In this document: positions 42,123-53,522 of the stretch, in pieces
Layout of the letters: the number at the start of each line of letters is the position of its first letter
Position numbering within the stretch: the stretch's first letter is position 1
From: Leptodactylus fallax
Lineage: Eukaryota; Chordata; Amphibia; Anura; Leptodactylidae
Assembly: GCA_947044405.1 (NCBI GenBank)
Contig: CAMRHE010000197.1
Coordinates: forward strand, 1,612,001-1,676,000
Direction of reading: 5' to 3'
DNA length: 64,000 nt
Notes under the pieces: model-generated
What the model saw: only the letters and a program-made list of their open reading frames with translations
Databases searched by the model: none
Told to the model about the DNA's origin: nothing
Translations under genes and position numbers: made by a program

Positions 42123-43921
42123 TGCAAAATATAAAACTGTGCAGAACATCTGTTGTTAGAACAACATTAATTGGCAACAAGTTGATATTATGAATGTATG
42201 TTATGTATTAACATCGTAACAATCTGTATACAGTAGGTTGACTACTTGAGTTTAACAATCTGTTTTTTAATAGAAAAAGCACTTCACGTTTTCAGAGCTA
42301 TGTATTCACTCTTTGTAAGTAAAAGTTGGTTCACCTCTGAGATTCCTCGATAGTCATTTAACACAAATACCTCTAAGATTAGAACCAGTTAATGCATAAT
42401 CCATCTTTGGCTTTGACATGTAATGGGCCTGTCAAAACTATTTATGAACTGCACATATAAATAATTCAGAATAGGAAATGCTGCTACCTGGTTAAGTGAT
42501 TTCCTCCATCTTTCCATAGCCTCCATCAATTCACTTTAAAAGGTGGAGCGGTTACCTGAGAGAGAAGAGAAGATGGAATCTCTACATGCAGTTTATGTTC
42601 CTGCTATGGGACTATCACAGGGCGTTTCAGAAAGTACATTTAACTGATTGATTGCTCCAAGAAGCTATTAACCCTTTATCTTTGAAGCCGTAAACCTATA
42701 AAATAAATAGCATACAGAAAAGTTGCACATGGAAATGTAAAAGTGTTTCCACTTACAGATAAAGCTCAGTTTTTTTTTCAACCTTTGATAGCCCGACAAC
42801 TCTCATGTGAGCTACCTTTACAGTGTCTGTGAAGAGAAAGATCAATATGCATGAATGATATTGTGACTTGGAAACTGTACCTTGATACTGTACCTAGGAT
42901 ATGTTCACTTATATTAATGTAATGTAAAGTCTGTCATGGATTTAAAAGGTTTGGAAAGGAAAAATCAGTTTTCTTCTTTATTTTTATCTTTTTAACTCTT
43001 TTTCATTCAGCTATCTTCAAAAAGTATAGCATGAAATGCTTTCTGTGCCATTTCAATATGTTTGCCCAACCATGTACTTAGGGAAATTAATACTAGTGCG
43101 ATAAACACTATTTTCAGGAAATAAAAAAATAACTTAACATGTCATTGTTCTTTTAATACCATTTATATTAGTTCTATTATAAGAAATAGTACCAATATAC
43201 AGTAATAGTCCTAATGCAATAGTGACAACTGTGTGCCCCTATAACAGTATAGGGCACAGAGCCCATATAATACTTGCAACCACAGTTTAGTTATGGTATT
43301 ACTGTATAGCAATAGCCTGCATATCAGTACCAGATAAAGCTTTCTATGCTCAGAAGAGACATACCTCCTAAAAGAGAAAGAGAATCTATTTTAATAATTC
43401 TCAAATTTATCCATTTAAAATATGCTGAATTAATGCCATGAGGTCCCTGAAGAAATGTTTTAACACAATGTAAAAAGTGATGCAGTAGCTAAACAGCACC
43501 TGCTTACTGTATGCAAGACAAATCAAGCATTGTGCCCAGCATAGTCCTTTGTGCTAATATTTCACAGATTGTGCCATACAGTGCCCATAAAAAGCTAGGC
43601 AGTATCCACATTATGCCATATTTACAAGTAAAATAACGAACCAATGCCAGAAAAGTGAAACCTGAAATTAGTCCGCCTATTGCAGAAAATGTGCCATATT
43701 TTGATAAAAGTGAGCAATATTGTGCCCAAGATTGTCAGAATTTGCCAACATACAGTAAAAACATAGGTTGCACACATTGGGTCAATGTGTCCACAATAGC
43801 TATTGTACACATAGCAGCAAATCATATGGAAACAGTGCACAACAATGCCTAGATGATGCCAAAATTTTATTTACTATATAAACATGATACAAAATAGTAA
43901 CCACAATAGTATTTCAGATTT
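42122..43921. other. Low-repeat stretch
   Basis: 1.8 kb of AT-rich DNA without genes, transposon ends or tandem arrays that I can see. Probably ordinary non-coding genome. Confidence 0.4.
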
Positions 43922-44188
43922 GGGCTGGGCACCCCATGTTGTGAAAACACAGTGTTTTGCCGCGGCGGCAAAAATTGCTGTGTTTTATAGTACCTGCAAA
44001 GTGGATGGGATTCTGGCTAATCTCATCCACACATTGCAGAAAAAAAATCTGCAGCAAAAAAGCTGCGTTTTAATTGCAGCATGTCAGTTATACTAGAAAC
44101 GCTGGCTGGGGAAAACTCTGCAAACTTCCTTGAAAAACAGTGCAGAAAAAAACCCTGTGGTCTTTTCCGCTACGTGGGAAGTTAGCCT
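43922..44188. mobile_element. Foldback MITE, family B copy 5
   Basis: The left end GGCTGGGCACCCCATGTTG pairs loosely with the right end CCGCTACGTGGGAAGTTAGCC. Internal blocks 'gcaaagtggatgggattctgg' and 'ctgcagcaaaaaagctgcg' match the other copies. Confidence 0.65.
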
Positions 44189-45981
44189 TCTAGTTCTTGC
44201 ATTCCCCTTCAACAACACTCATTGCTGATGTTACTAGTTTTGGGGCCTTTGGCTTACATGAACTTTTGTGGCACCTAGGACAAAGTTATCTATAGTGATG
44301 GTCACAGTTTTCACGTCATTGTAAGCCACTGTGCCCACTCAGCTTTGGGCACAATAGTCATGAGGCGACTCCAATTTATCCTTATCTTCCTCTATGAAAA
44401 GTAAAGGAATGAGAAAATGAGGTTGCTGTTATTTGCCATTAGCCATTTGGTGTTATCAGTAGGAAAGAAGCTTTTTGAGTCTTTTTTCGTGACCAGAGGC
44501 AATTCTGTTTTAGCACTTTTGGTGACTCCCTGAAGAAAGACATTTGATGCACCTTCATTGGTAGCAGAATCAGGTATACTATAGAAGGCAACATCTGCTA
44601 CTTTATAGGATATAATGTAGTCAGTTTGCGATAACCAGTTATGTTCCAAATCAAAAACATTGCCTTGACCCTAAGTAAGGATTATAACACAAAAAAATGA
44701 TATACAATTGGTTACTGACACTTTTTATTTTATGGCATCTCACAAATGGTTATTAAATTTCAGTTGATGATAACTCATTGTTTCAATCTAAAATACATAA
44801 AAGTACAAAAAATATCAAGCATATAATGTCTGATACAATGTCTATACAATGATGACTAAACAATTGTAACCCTATGGAGCTGAAATTAAATACACTATAA
44901 CTGAAAGAAGGAAAGACACATATGTACCTTAAAAGGAAATGAGTTTTCAGTACTTAAATTCCCAAATGTTCCATATACTCTAAAATGCTATCAGTGATCA
45001 TTAGGTCTCTAGCATCCTAACGCTGCCATTCAATTTAATGGGACTGTTTGAAAGTCTCTGTGTATCTTATGCTCACTCTAAATTTCACAGCAATAACGTC
45101 TTTCTAATTACCTCCACTAACCTGTCATCTACAGACATGTCGGAATATAGCCACAGGGAATATGGAAGTGACTGGTGGGTTTTATTAAACAGTTCAATGG
45201 GTACATATATGTGTGGAGCTCCTGAGACGCTCTTTATATTTTATTGTAAGCATTACACAGCTTCTAGACAGCAAATTGCATGTCTTTGCTTTTCTTATCG
45301 CTGATTCCAAGGAGAACAGATCACACGACTCCCTATTCTTCATTTTAGTCTTTCTTAATCTCTACTAATGCACTTTAAATCCTGTCAGAAAGTGCCTTCT
45401 TATGGAAATCCAGATATCGTAAAACTGTTAATTAATCAGCACTTCAACTACTAAATGGCTGAAAGAACGCCTGAGAATGACTCTCTTTAAGCAAATTATT
45501 ACAAGCACTTGACTGCTGCTGCTTTAAGCAGTTGCTTCCACTACTGATTATGTTATACTGAAATGAACATGGACGTAAAATCTAACAAGCCACAGATCTC
45601 TAGATCAAAAGCATTCAGCTGTCAATGTAAATAACAACAGTGCTGGAGAAAATACAGAAATTGTGGGCTCAGCTGTTAGGAGTGCAATGGGTAACATTAA
45701 CACTTTGATGCATTTTTAATCATTTCTTAAACTGAGAAATTAGATAAAAAGTTACAGCAGATAATTAAGATTTTGTTACAGTCATAAGACAATTAGTTTT
45801 TTTTTTTTTTTTTAACTATAAGTTCTCATTCAGATGGGCATAATATACCATATTACAGATGTAGCATCTGAAAACTCTAAATTCCTGTAGTGCTGCTTGG
45901 GTTCAAAAAAGCATGAGTGGGAAGGGGGCGACAAGTGTTTGATCCTAAATATTGATAGTTAAACAAGTGTCTGAATAAGAC
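44189..45981. other. Low-repeat stretch, candidate conserved non-coding DNA
   Basis: No gene and little repeat content. 45040-45780 has balanced composition with several homeodomain-like TAAT/ATTA sites and a TTAAGCAGTTGCTTCC segment. The style recalls conserved enhancers, but nothing in the sequence alone proves it. Confidence 0.3.
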
Positions 45982-46324
45982 CTTTGACAGGGGTTGATTA
46001 AATGATTAAAGCAAGGGAAAAAAAAAAGACAACACCGCGCAACCAATAGTGTAATACCGTCAATTAAGTGGAACAGATGTAATGGTAAGGAATACTGCTC
46101 ACCTTGTGGGGTTGTGAAAAAGTCACAACTCCCTGTAGTGCAGAATCTTATATATGGACATCAATGATGGGCAGCCGCTGGAATTCCGTCACAAGGACGT
46201 ATAGATCACAATGCAGATGAAGACCAAAACCACAGTAATATCCAAATCCAGGTAGGTATAGAGTGTGGAAAAAATCCACGCTTACCCAGGAGTTTTCAGA
46301 AGTAGCCTTTATTGGAACCAGGAC

Positions 46325-46374
46325 ACACAACGCGTTTTGTAGCTATAGCTTGCTCCTTTCTAAAGCGTACAAAT
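46325..46374 (-). other. Hammerhead-like motif, left arm
   Basis: Minus strand: AAAGGAGCAAGCTATAGCTA followed by CAAAACGCGTTG. The stem II half-sites are partly preserved; the CUGANGA box and the GAAA are degraded. Clearly the mirror of the right-arm copy. Confidence 0.4.
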
Positions 46375-47465
46375 TGGGTGTATAACATATAATGACACAG
46401 ATCAAGTTTAAATAGCAAAAGACAAGATAGGATCCTCCAAATGGGAGTGATGAAGGTAAAAAAACTCATACAAAGCTATTAATACTGATTATCTAAGCTT
46501 AAAAGATGTTGTGGATTCACATATATATAAATATATAAATAGCATTTTAAAAAGATCAATTGGATAGGATAAAAAACATATTTATTGTCATGTAATCGTG
46601 TCCAGCATCCTCGTGTGAAGGATTGTGCATGCGTGAGAAACGTGCCAAAAACATTGATACAAATGGAGAAAAAGTGAAAAAAAAATATATTAGAGTCCGC
46701 GCAAGCACTTAAGTGCGATTCGGTGGCTTCGTCTTAGGTACGGTGTGAAATGAAACTATGCGCATGCGCAGAAGTGCAAACCACGGTTATATCTTCAAGT
46801 AGCATGTTGCGCATGCGTGGTGTCCGCAGAGCGCCATCTATTGAATGAATATTCTTTTCTTAAGACACTACAATGTTGGGTAAGAAAGTATCTAGTCACT
46901 ATAATAGAAATTCAATATATGTATAATAATGATATTAATAGTGATATCTTGCAATAGCGCTGGTCAGATAATATTATTATTGTTAAAGGTATAAACCCTT
47001 ATTGGCCACTATATACACAGAAAATATAAATGGAATGTGCATCTATATGCTATAAAAACATAGAATACTGTTATAGTAATATAAAGAAATGTCCATCTGA
47101 TAGCTAAGACGAAGCCACCGAATTGCGTGCGCATGCGCGGACTCTAATATACATTTTTTTTAAATTTTCTCCATTTGTATTGATGTTTTTGGCGCCGTTT
47201 TCTCACGCATGCGCAATCCTTCACACAAGGACGCTGGACACGATTACATGACAATAAATATGTTTTTTATCCTATCCAATTGATCTTTTTAAAATCTTAT
47301 TTATATAGTTATATATATATGTGCATCCACCACATCTTTTAAGTTTAGATAATCAGTATTAATAGACTTGTATGAGTTTTTTACCTTGATCACTCCCACT
47401 GGGAGGCTTTTGTCTTTTGTTATTTAAACTTGATCTGTGTCATTATATGTTATACACCAATTTGT

Positions 47466-47510
47466 ACACTTGAAAAAGGAGCAAGCTATAGCTCCGAAAC
47501 GCGTTGTGGG
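47466..47510 (+). other. Hammerhead-like motif, right arm
   Basis: GGAGC-AAGCTATA-GCTCC forms a 5-bp stem II with an 8-base loop, followed by CGAAACGCGTTG. A GAAAC after stem II is the hammerhead signature. The preceding box reads TTGAAAAA rather than CUGANGA, so activity is doubtful in this copy. Confidence 0.45.
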
Positions 47511-47865
47511 TCCTGGTTCCAATAAAGGCTACTTCTGAAGACTTCTGGATAACCACAGATTTTTTCCACAACCCATACCTACCCGGATTTGGATATTACT
47601 GTGGTTTTGGTCCTCATCTGCACTTTGACAGGGGTTGGCAACCTTTCAATCGTAACCATCAGGTCTATAGCCAGCAGGCTCCTAATACATCACTGAACAA
47701 CAATTACTTGAATTACTTTTATAGTGAGTCTGCCACCACTAACATAACTTTTAAACCACTTATATGCTGTTGTAAATGCTGTTAGTGTCACAGTGAACAT
47801 ACATTTTTCAATGTGTCAAAGTGCAACCTTCCTGATAATAAAATGAAATTTTGATTTGTATATAG

Positions 47866-49165
47866 CAGGGGTAGGCAACCTTTTTTGTTCGGCGTGCCGA
47901 TTTTGATTAAAAAAATCAAAGTTGAGGTACTCGGAGTGCCGGTCAATAATTGTAAGTCTGACGACCCCTGCACACGGTATTATGTCACATGGTATTATGG
48001 TGATAATACTAGTGATAATTGCTATTACTATTATTTTAGCGTGTAACAGATATCACTAGAGAGGCGGGCGGCGTATTTTACTCTATAAAGATCAGGTATG
48101 GACAGGACAGGGAAAACATTTAAACTTTATTGGTGACTTTGTGCATGTGTTGTGTAAGTATTTGGTGCGACACTTCTGGCGCTGCGACCTGGACGATGGT
48201 AAATGTCTGGGTCACAGCGCCAATAACTTCCTGGTTATGTGATTAGGCTCAGAGGGGTATTACATTATCCCTCTATGTGATTATCAGAGAGCAAAAGTAC
48301 AGTATGCTCTCTGATTGATAGGAGAGGGGATAACATGGACAGAAGTCCCTGCTACCCCGTCATCTGCAGCTTATGCACAGACAATGATCAGTTATCATTG
48401 TCTCTGCAGCTCCTCCTCCCCCTCCTTCCTTAGCTCTAAGATGCTGCCTGACACAGGAGGGGGGGCCCTTTTAGAGCCCCATTTCTAAGGATCTATTAGG
48501 GCCACAAAGATGCAACTGGATTCATTTTAAAGATGAGAATCTCATCTTTAAAACGATACCAAGATCTCCATGATTGACCTTACACATTCATATCGATTCA
48601 CTGTTAAAACGATGTCGGGAATTGAGATCTGCATTGGGATTTCAATGCCGAACATCGTTTTCACCAGCAAATCGCTCAGGATGTTTAAGGACGATCATGG
48701 TGAGCTTGGTATCATTTTAAAGAGGAGATTCTCATCTTTAAAATGAATCCAAGTGTTTCTTTATAGCTTTAACCAATCCTGAGCAATTCGCTCAGGTACA
48801 GTAGTGAAGCCGGCAATTACCGGCTTTACTACTGTACATAGACTGTGCAGACGCTGGGTGATGCCGCATCCATCTTCACCCAGCACTAATGAAATTTTAA
48901 GGAAGCCGGATGGAAAAACGCTGCAGGTAACGTTTCTCCATCCGGCTGAGGCACAAATCCGGCGCCAGAACTGATACCTCTTGTGCCAGAACCGATCCCA
49001 TAGAAAACTATGGGATCCGTCCTGGCATCAGTTTCCTTCCGGCTTGTGTGCACCAGGCCGGAGGGAAACAGATAGCTGCGCCGGACATATGTGAACACAC
49101 CGCTGCCGTGCCAGGGAAATAAGCCTGCCACTCTTGGCACGCGTGCCAGGGGTTACCGACCCCTG
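47866..49165. mobile_element. hAT non-autonomous element (1.30 kb)
   Basis: Starts CAGGGGTAGGCAACCTTTTT and ends GGGGTTACCGACCCCTG, inverted repeats in the CAGGGGT(A/C)GGCAACC style of hAT elements. Target duplication GTATATAG at 47858-47865 and 49166-49173. Internal paired blocks ('atgagaatctcatctttaaaa' / 'aaagaggagattctcatct') are inverted. No transposase. The overlapping minus-strand frames near 48886-49259 are not genes. Confidence 0.92.
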
Positions 49166-49173
49166 GTATATAG

Positions 49174-49688
49174 TGTTCAGTTTGGTGTACCTGGAGGTTG
49201 GCTGCAACTGCCTGACCACTTGTTTCTGCTTCTAGTTGCTGCCCATAGAGACCTTCCAATTTTTGAACCCTGGGTTCACTGAATAGTTCATTTGCATAGA
49301 AATCAAAAGTTTACAGTTCTTAGCATCAGAATTGCACTTTCACACAAAAATGACCTGTGCTTATTCCAATAAGTACATAAGTGTTTAGAAGCAATTTTGG
49401 TGGTGGTAGACTTCGTTTAACTTTATCTGCATCCTCAGGAAGGAGATGAAATTGGAAGATGCGGTGAAGCTCGGGAGTCATCCACTACATACCCTGCATT
49501 GTTGCAACACTCCCATTTAGCACTATGTGGCACAATATTCCTGTGTGCTTGCTCCTGATGGAATTTGAAACAGTGATTGCTGATTGCTGCTTCATCTGAA
49601 AAGTAAGAGAGGGTGAGGCACCTTGTCATCTGTCTCTTTCTCTTTCTTATGTCTGACAGTGGGGGAAGAGGAGGGGTTACGGTAATAA
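49174..49688. other. Unassigned stretch
   Basis: No gene or repeat ends recognised between the hAT and the second Tx1/L1 element. Confidence 0.35.
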
Positions 49689-49701
49689 ATTAGACAAGTT
49701 G

Positions 49702-52700
49702 AATGTACCGGGGTCTGGGCAGCCCGCAGAAGAGATCTATTGTTTTCTCACAGATTAGAAAGGCTAACCCGCATTTAATTTGTCTCCAGGAAACTCATCT
49801 GATCCCAGATAGTTCTAGATTGCTTTAGAAGCCATGGGTGCAGTGGGCGGCCCACTCTACGCATACCTCATTCTACAGGGGTGTGAGTATTCTGGTGCAT
49901 CGCAGACTCAGGTGGGAGCCAGGCCACTGTGTACCGATTCTCTTCAGAGCCAGATCCCCAACACCCATCCCGTCCTACTACCCTGGCCCATCTAATTCAG
50001 GAACTGGGTTGGCGAGATTTGTGGCGGCTTAAATATCCCAAGACCCTCACATTCTCCTGCCACTCGACTAATAGACATTCCCTGTCTAGGATTGATTACG
50101 CCTTTGACAATGTTAAAATTTGTTCTTTATTACACTTCATCTCTTACTTGACTAGGGTAGTCTCGGACCACTCCCCTTTATTAGTTGCATTCACCATCAG
50201 CCCGGCTACTGGCCCGCAACATAGTTGGCGGTTTCACCCCTTTTGATTGCAGTTGTTTCAACCGCATGATCGCATACCTGATCAACTCCAAACATTTTTG
50301 ACCATTAATGCCCCTGAGGCGCCTGCCCCTCTGTTGTGGGAAACCACCAAGGCATATCTTAGAGGTTGTATTAAATCCTCCATCTCCTTTGTAAAAAGGG
50401 AGTGCTCTGCCCTTGAAAGTACCTTGGCAGCCTATATAGATAACCCGACTGATGAGGCTAGATCCTGTTGGTTACAGACAGGTAGGCAGTACCTACATGT
50501 GCTGCATGACAAGGCTCGCAGGTCTTTGTTTTTTTCTAAGCAGAGATTTTACGAACTCGGCAACCAGTCGAGTGGCCTACTGGCTCAGCTTATACATCAA
50601 AGCACAACCTCTCCTGCAATCCTGAAGGTGCGCTCCGAGGCGGGGACATACTGTCTGATAGCTCTGCTATTCGTGGCAGATTTCATCAGTATTACAGTGA
50701 ACTTTATCTCTCTAAACTTAGGGTCACCGAACAGGAATTAGTCTCCTATCTTGACTCTATCCCCTTCCCTAATCTGTCTGAGGAGCAACGTGTCTTCTTG
50801 GATTCCCCCTTTAAGTTAGAGGAATTATCAGAGGCACTAGTGAGTATGGCAAGGGGCAAGTCACCTGGGCCAGACAGCATTCCGGGAGAAGTTTATGCCC
50901 GTTATAAGGATCTTCTCCTCCCGGAGTTGCTGAATTGCTACAATGCTGCCTTTGCCGGCCACAGTCTCCCGGCGTCCTTTTATGATGCCACCATAATCCT
51001 TTTGCTTAAAAATGACAAGGTCCCGCTGGACTGTGGCTCGTAACGGCCCATATCGTTACTTAATATAGATAATAAACTCCTTACGAAGATGATGGCCATT
51101 AGGCTTAATTCTGTTATTTTAGATCTGATTCACCCCGACCAGATATGTTTCATGCCAGGGAAGTCCACATTGGACAACCTCAGGCGAGTTCAGCTAATAA
51201 CACAAATTGGGGCCTCCTCCTTTCATGACTGGGCGATAGCCTCCCTAGATGCTACCAAGGAATTTTACTCGGTCGAATGGCCTTTTCTTTTGCAAGTACT
51301 GCGCAGATTTGGTTTTGGTGAGGGGTTCATAATCTGGATTTCACTATTATATAGTTCCCCTAGAGCGGCACTGTCTATTAACGGATTATTGTCTCCATAT
51401 TTTGCCCATGGCAGAGGTACAAGGCAGTGTTGCCCATTGTCTCCGCTGCTGTTTGCCTTGGCAGTGGAACCCCTTGCAGTGCTCCTCAGAACTGAACCTG
51501 TTTATAAAGGTATAGTCATAGGCTCTCAAGAGGAGAGGACTGCACTTTATGCTGATGATTTACTTTTGTTTATGAGTGATCCCTCCCACTCCATACCCAG
51601 AGCCATGTCCTTAATTAACATATTTGGAGATTACTCTGATTTGCGAACAAATTGGGTCAAGTCCTCCTACATGCACACTGGCCGCGGGTCTGATAATCGG
51701 GTTGGTGACACCGTATGTGGGATGAGCATATTTGGGTATCTTTATCACTAAGGACCATAAACATTTTTTACAACAGAATATTTTTCCTTTGCTTTCCCAA
51801 TGGTCTACCTTGCCTTTTTCGGTGGCGGGCCGAATTAACCTGGTAAAAATAGTAGTATTGCCTAAATGTCTCTATGCCCTGTGCCTTTCCACTGTGTCAG
51901 TACCCCTCCGATTTTTTAAACAGATGGATTCTCTCATTATCTCCTTTGTATGGGGTAATTCTAGATCTAAGCTTAGACTGTCCTCGTTACAAAGATCAAA
52001 GCAGTTGGGTGGTGCGTCACTCCCTGATTTATTCCTTTACTACCTGGTGGGTCAGCTCCAGTTTATTCAGCCGTGGCTCACTCACGCTACCTTGCCGGGG
52101 TCAGAGGCCCACCTGGCTCAACACCTGGGTTTGCGCACTCTGTGGCCAATATTGGAACACTCAAACATGTACCGGGGTAGGTTGCTGCCCGTTCATGCTC
52201 TAGCAGAACAGGTCTGGCAACAGGCAAAAAAGGTGGCGGAATTGTCTGATGTGCCTGCTGAGACCCCATTATGGCACAACCCGGGTCTAGCGGAGTTATT
52301 TGCCCTACCTGGAGCCCAGATCTGGTCTCAATATGGGGTGGTCTCTCTTGGTGACCTGTATGCCCTGTACGTTTGACTCACTAGACACTTCACATGACAT
52401 CCCTAGAACACAATTCTTTAGATCCCTCCAGATTCGACATGCACTGTCCTCCATGTTCCCTGAGCAGTTAAGCAGGATTTCTGACTATCCACTCATAGGG
52501 GTTCTCCACTCACAGGGACCTAGGGGACTGATCTTCACCTTATATGCGTACTTGATCCAAGTTAAGGTGTCCCTACTGGATGCCTCGGCTTTGGTGCGTT
52601 GGCGTTCAACTATTCCGGATATCACAGATGAGATGTTTCAGGAGATCCTTGAATCCCCCCAATATGTGTCTCCCTCGGCTAATAACAAACTGATACAAAT

Positions 52701-53186
52701 TTACATTTTACACCAGTGTTACTTAACCCAATCCCGTCTGTTTAAAATGGGACTATTATCACACCCGGGTTGCCTTTCTGGTACATGATTTGGGCTTGTC
52801 CGGTCATACTAGACTTCTGGAGGGGGGTCGTGGATCTCTTGGTGGAGGTGTTGTCTACGCCTGTACCATTGGCCCTGGAGGTGTGCCTTTTTGGTATACT
52901 GGACGAGGAGGTCTGGCAGCATCATGTCAGAATCTTCCTGCGGGAGTCCTTGTTTTACGTTAGGAAGGCTAATGCACAGCGTTGGATGGCACCACGACCT
53001 CCATCAGTGTCGATGTGGAGAAAACTCATTAACTCTATTTTTCCCTTTAATCAGATTGTATACAAAGGGAGAGGATGTCCTCAGAAGTTCCATAAAGTGT
53101 GCGGGTCATGGTGCAATTCCCCTGTAACTCAGTATACCACCACATCTTTGCGGACGGCTATACATACATTTATGCCTGAGGGGTAG
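49702..53186 (+). pseudogene. LINE ORF2 (EN, RT, C-terminus), multiply broken
   Basis: Order: endonuclease pieces LICLQETHLIPDSS (about 49775, frameshifted), WVQWAAHSTHTSFYRGVSIL, LSRIDYAFDN and VVSDHSPLLVAF (to 50246). A linker follows (50247-50741). RT: LVSMARGKSPGPDSIPGEVY (50840), a stop at 51041, then MPGKSTLDNLRRVQLI, SPLLFALAVEPL and the catalytic YADDLLLFMSDPS (51550). The thumb reads WSTLPFSVAGRINLVKIVVL. The C-terminal frame (52770-53186) starts WYMIWACPVILDFWRGVV; the Cys pair that should precede it is missing, apparently a deletion near 52765. Several frameshifts and stops; inactive. Confidence 0.88.
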
Positions 53187-53509
53187 GGGGTCGCCGGGAG
53201 TTGTTGTGTTCCTCTATGTCATCCTGTTCTATTATTCATGTGTCTTGCCTGTTGATAACTATATTATGTTGTATTTCTCAGATTTCCGGGCCCTGCTGGA
53301 GGGCTTGCGGCGCATGGGCTACTTTGTGGGCCCATTATGGACTGAAGGGGGTGGTAATGTAGCATGTTTTCATCTTTTTCTTTCTTCTTTTTTTTTGGGT
53401 ATGCTTCTGTTTGTGTACCTCTTTATTTTGTTTAGTATCATATGTTACATGCTTGTGCTTTATTATTATGTCTGGTGTGCACTTTTTAATAAAACGAGTT
53501 TAAAAAAAA
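49702..53509 (+). mobile_element. Tx1/L1-clade LINE, 5'-truncated, with TSD
   Basis: Flanked by ATTAGACAAGTTG at 49689-49701 and 53510-53522 (13 bp). It ends in a short poly-A just after TTTTTAATAAAACGAG. The 5' end lies at the very start of the ORF2 endonuclease (NVPGSGQ at 49702), so ORF1 and the 5' UTR are missing. These are standard products of target-primed reverse transcription. Confidence 0.93.
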
Positions 53510-53522
53510 ATTAGACAAGTTG

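Larger units (their letters stand above)
45997..47622. mobile_element. Palindromic Penelope-like element candidate
   Basis: Flanked by the identical 15-mer CTTTGACAGGGGTTG at 45982-45996 and 47623-47637. Two inverted arms (about 46207-46742 and 47103-47622) surround a 360-bp non-palindromic middle; the left side has an extra 210 bp with a poly-A-like run (about 46017-46027). Each arm carries an AATAAA-containing CCAATAAAGGCTAC-type block and a hammerhead-like motif. Head-to-head arms, a long variable target duplication and hammerhead motifs are features of Penelope-like elements. No RT or GIY-YIG coding is present, so class is inferred. Confidence 0.5.
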
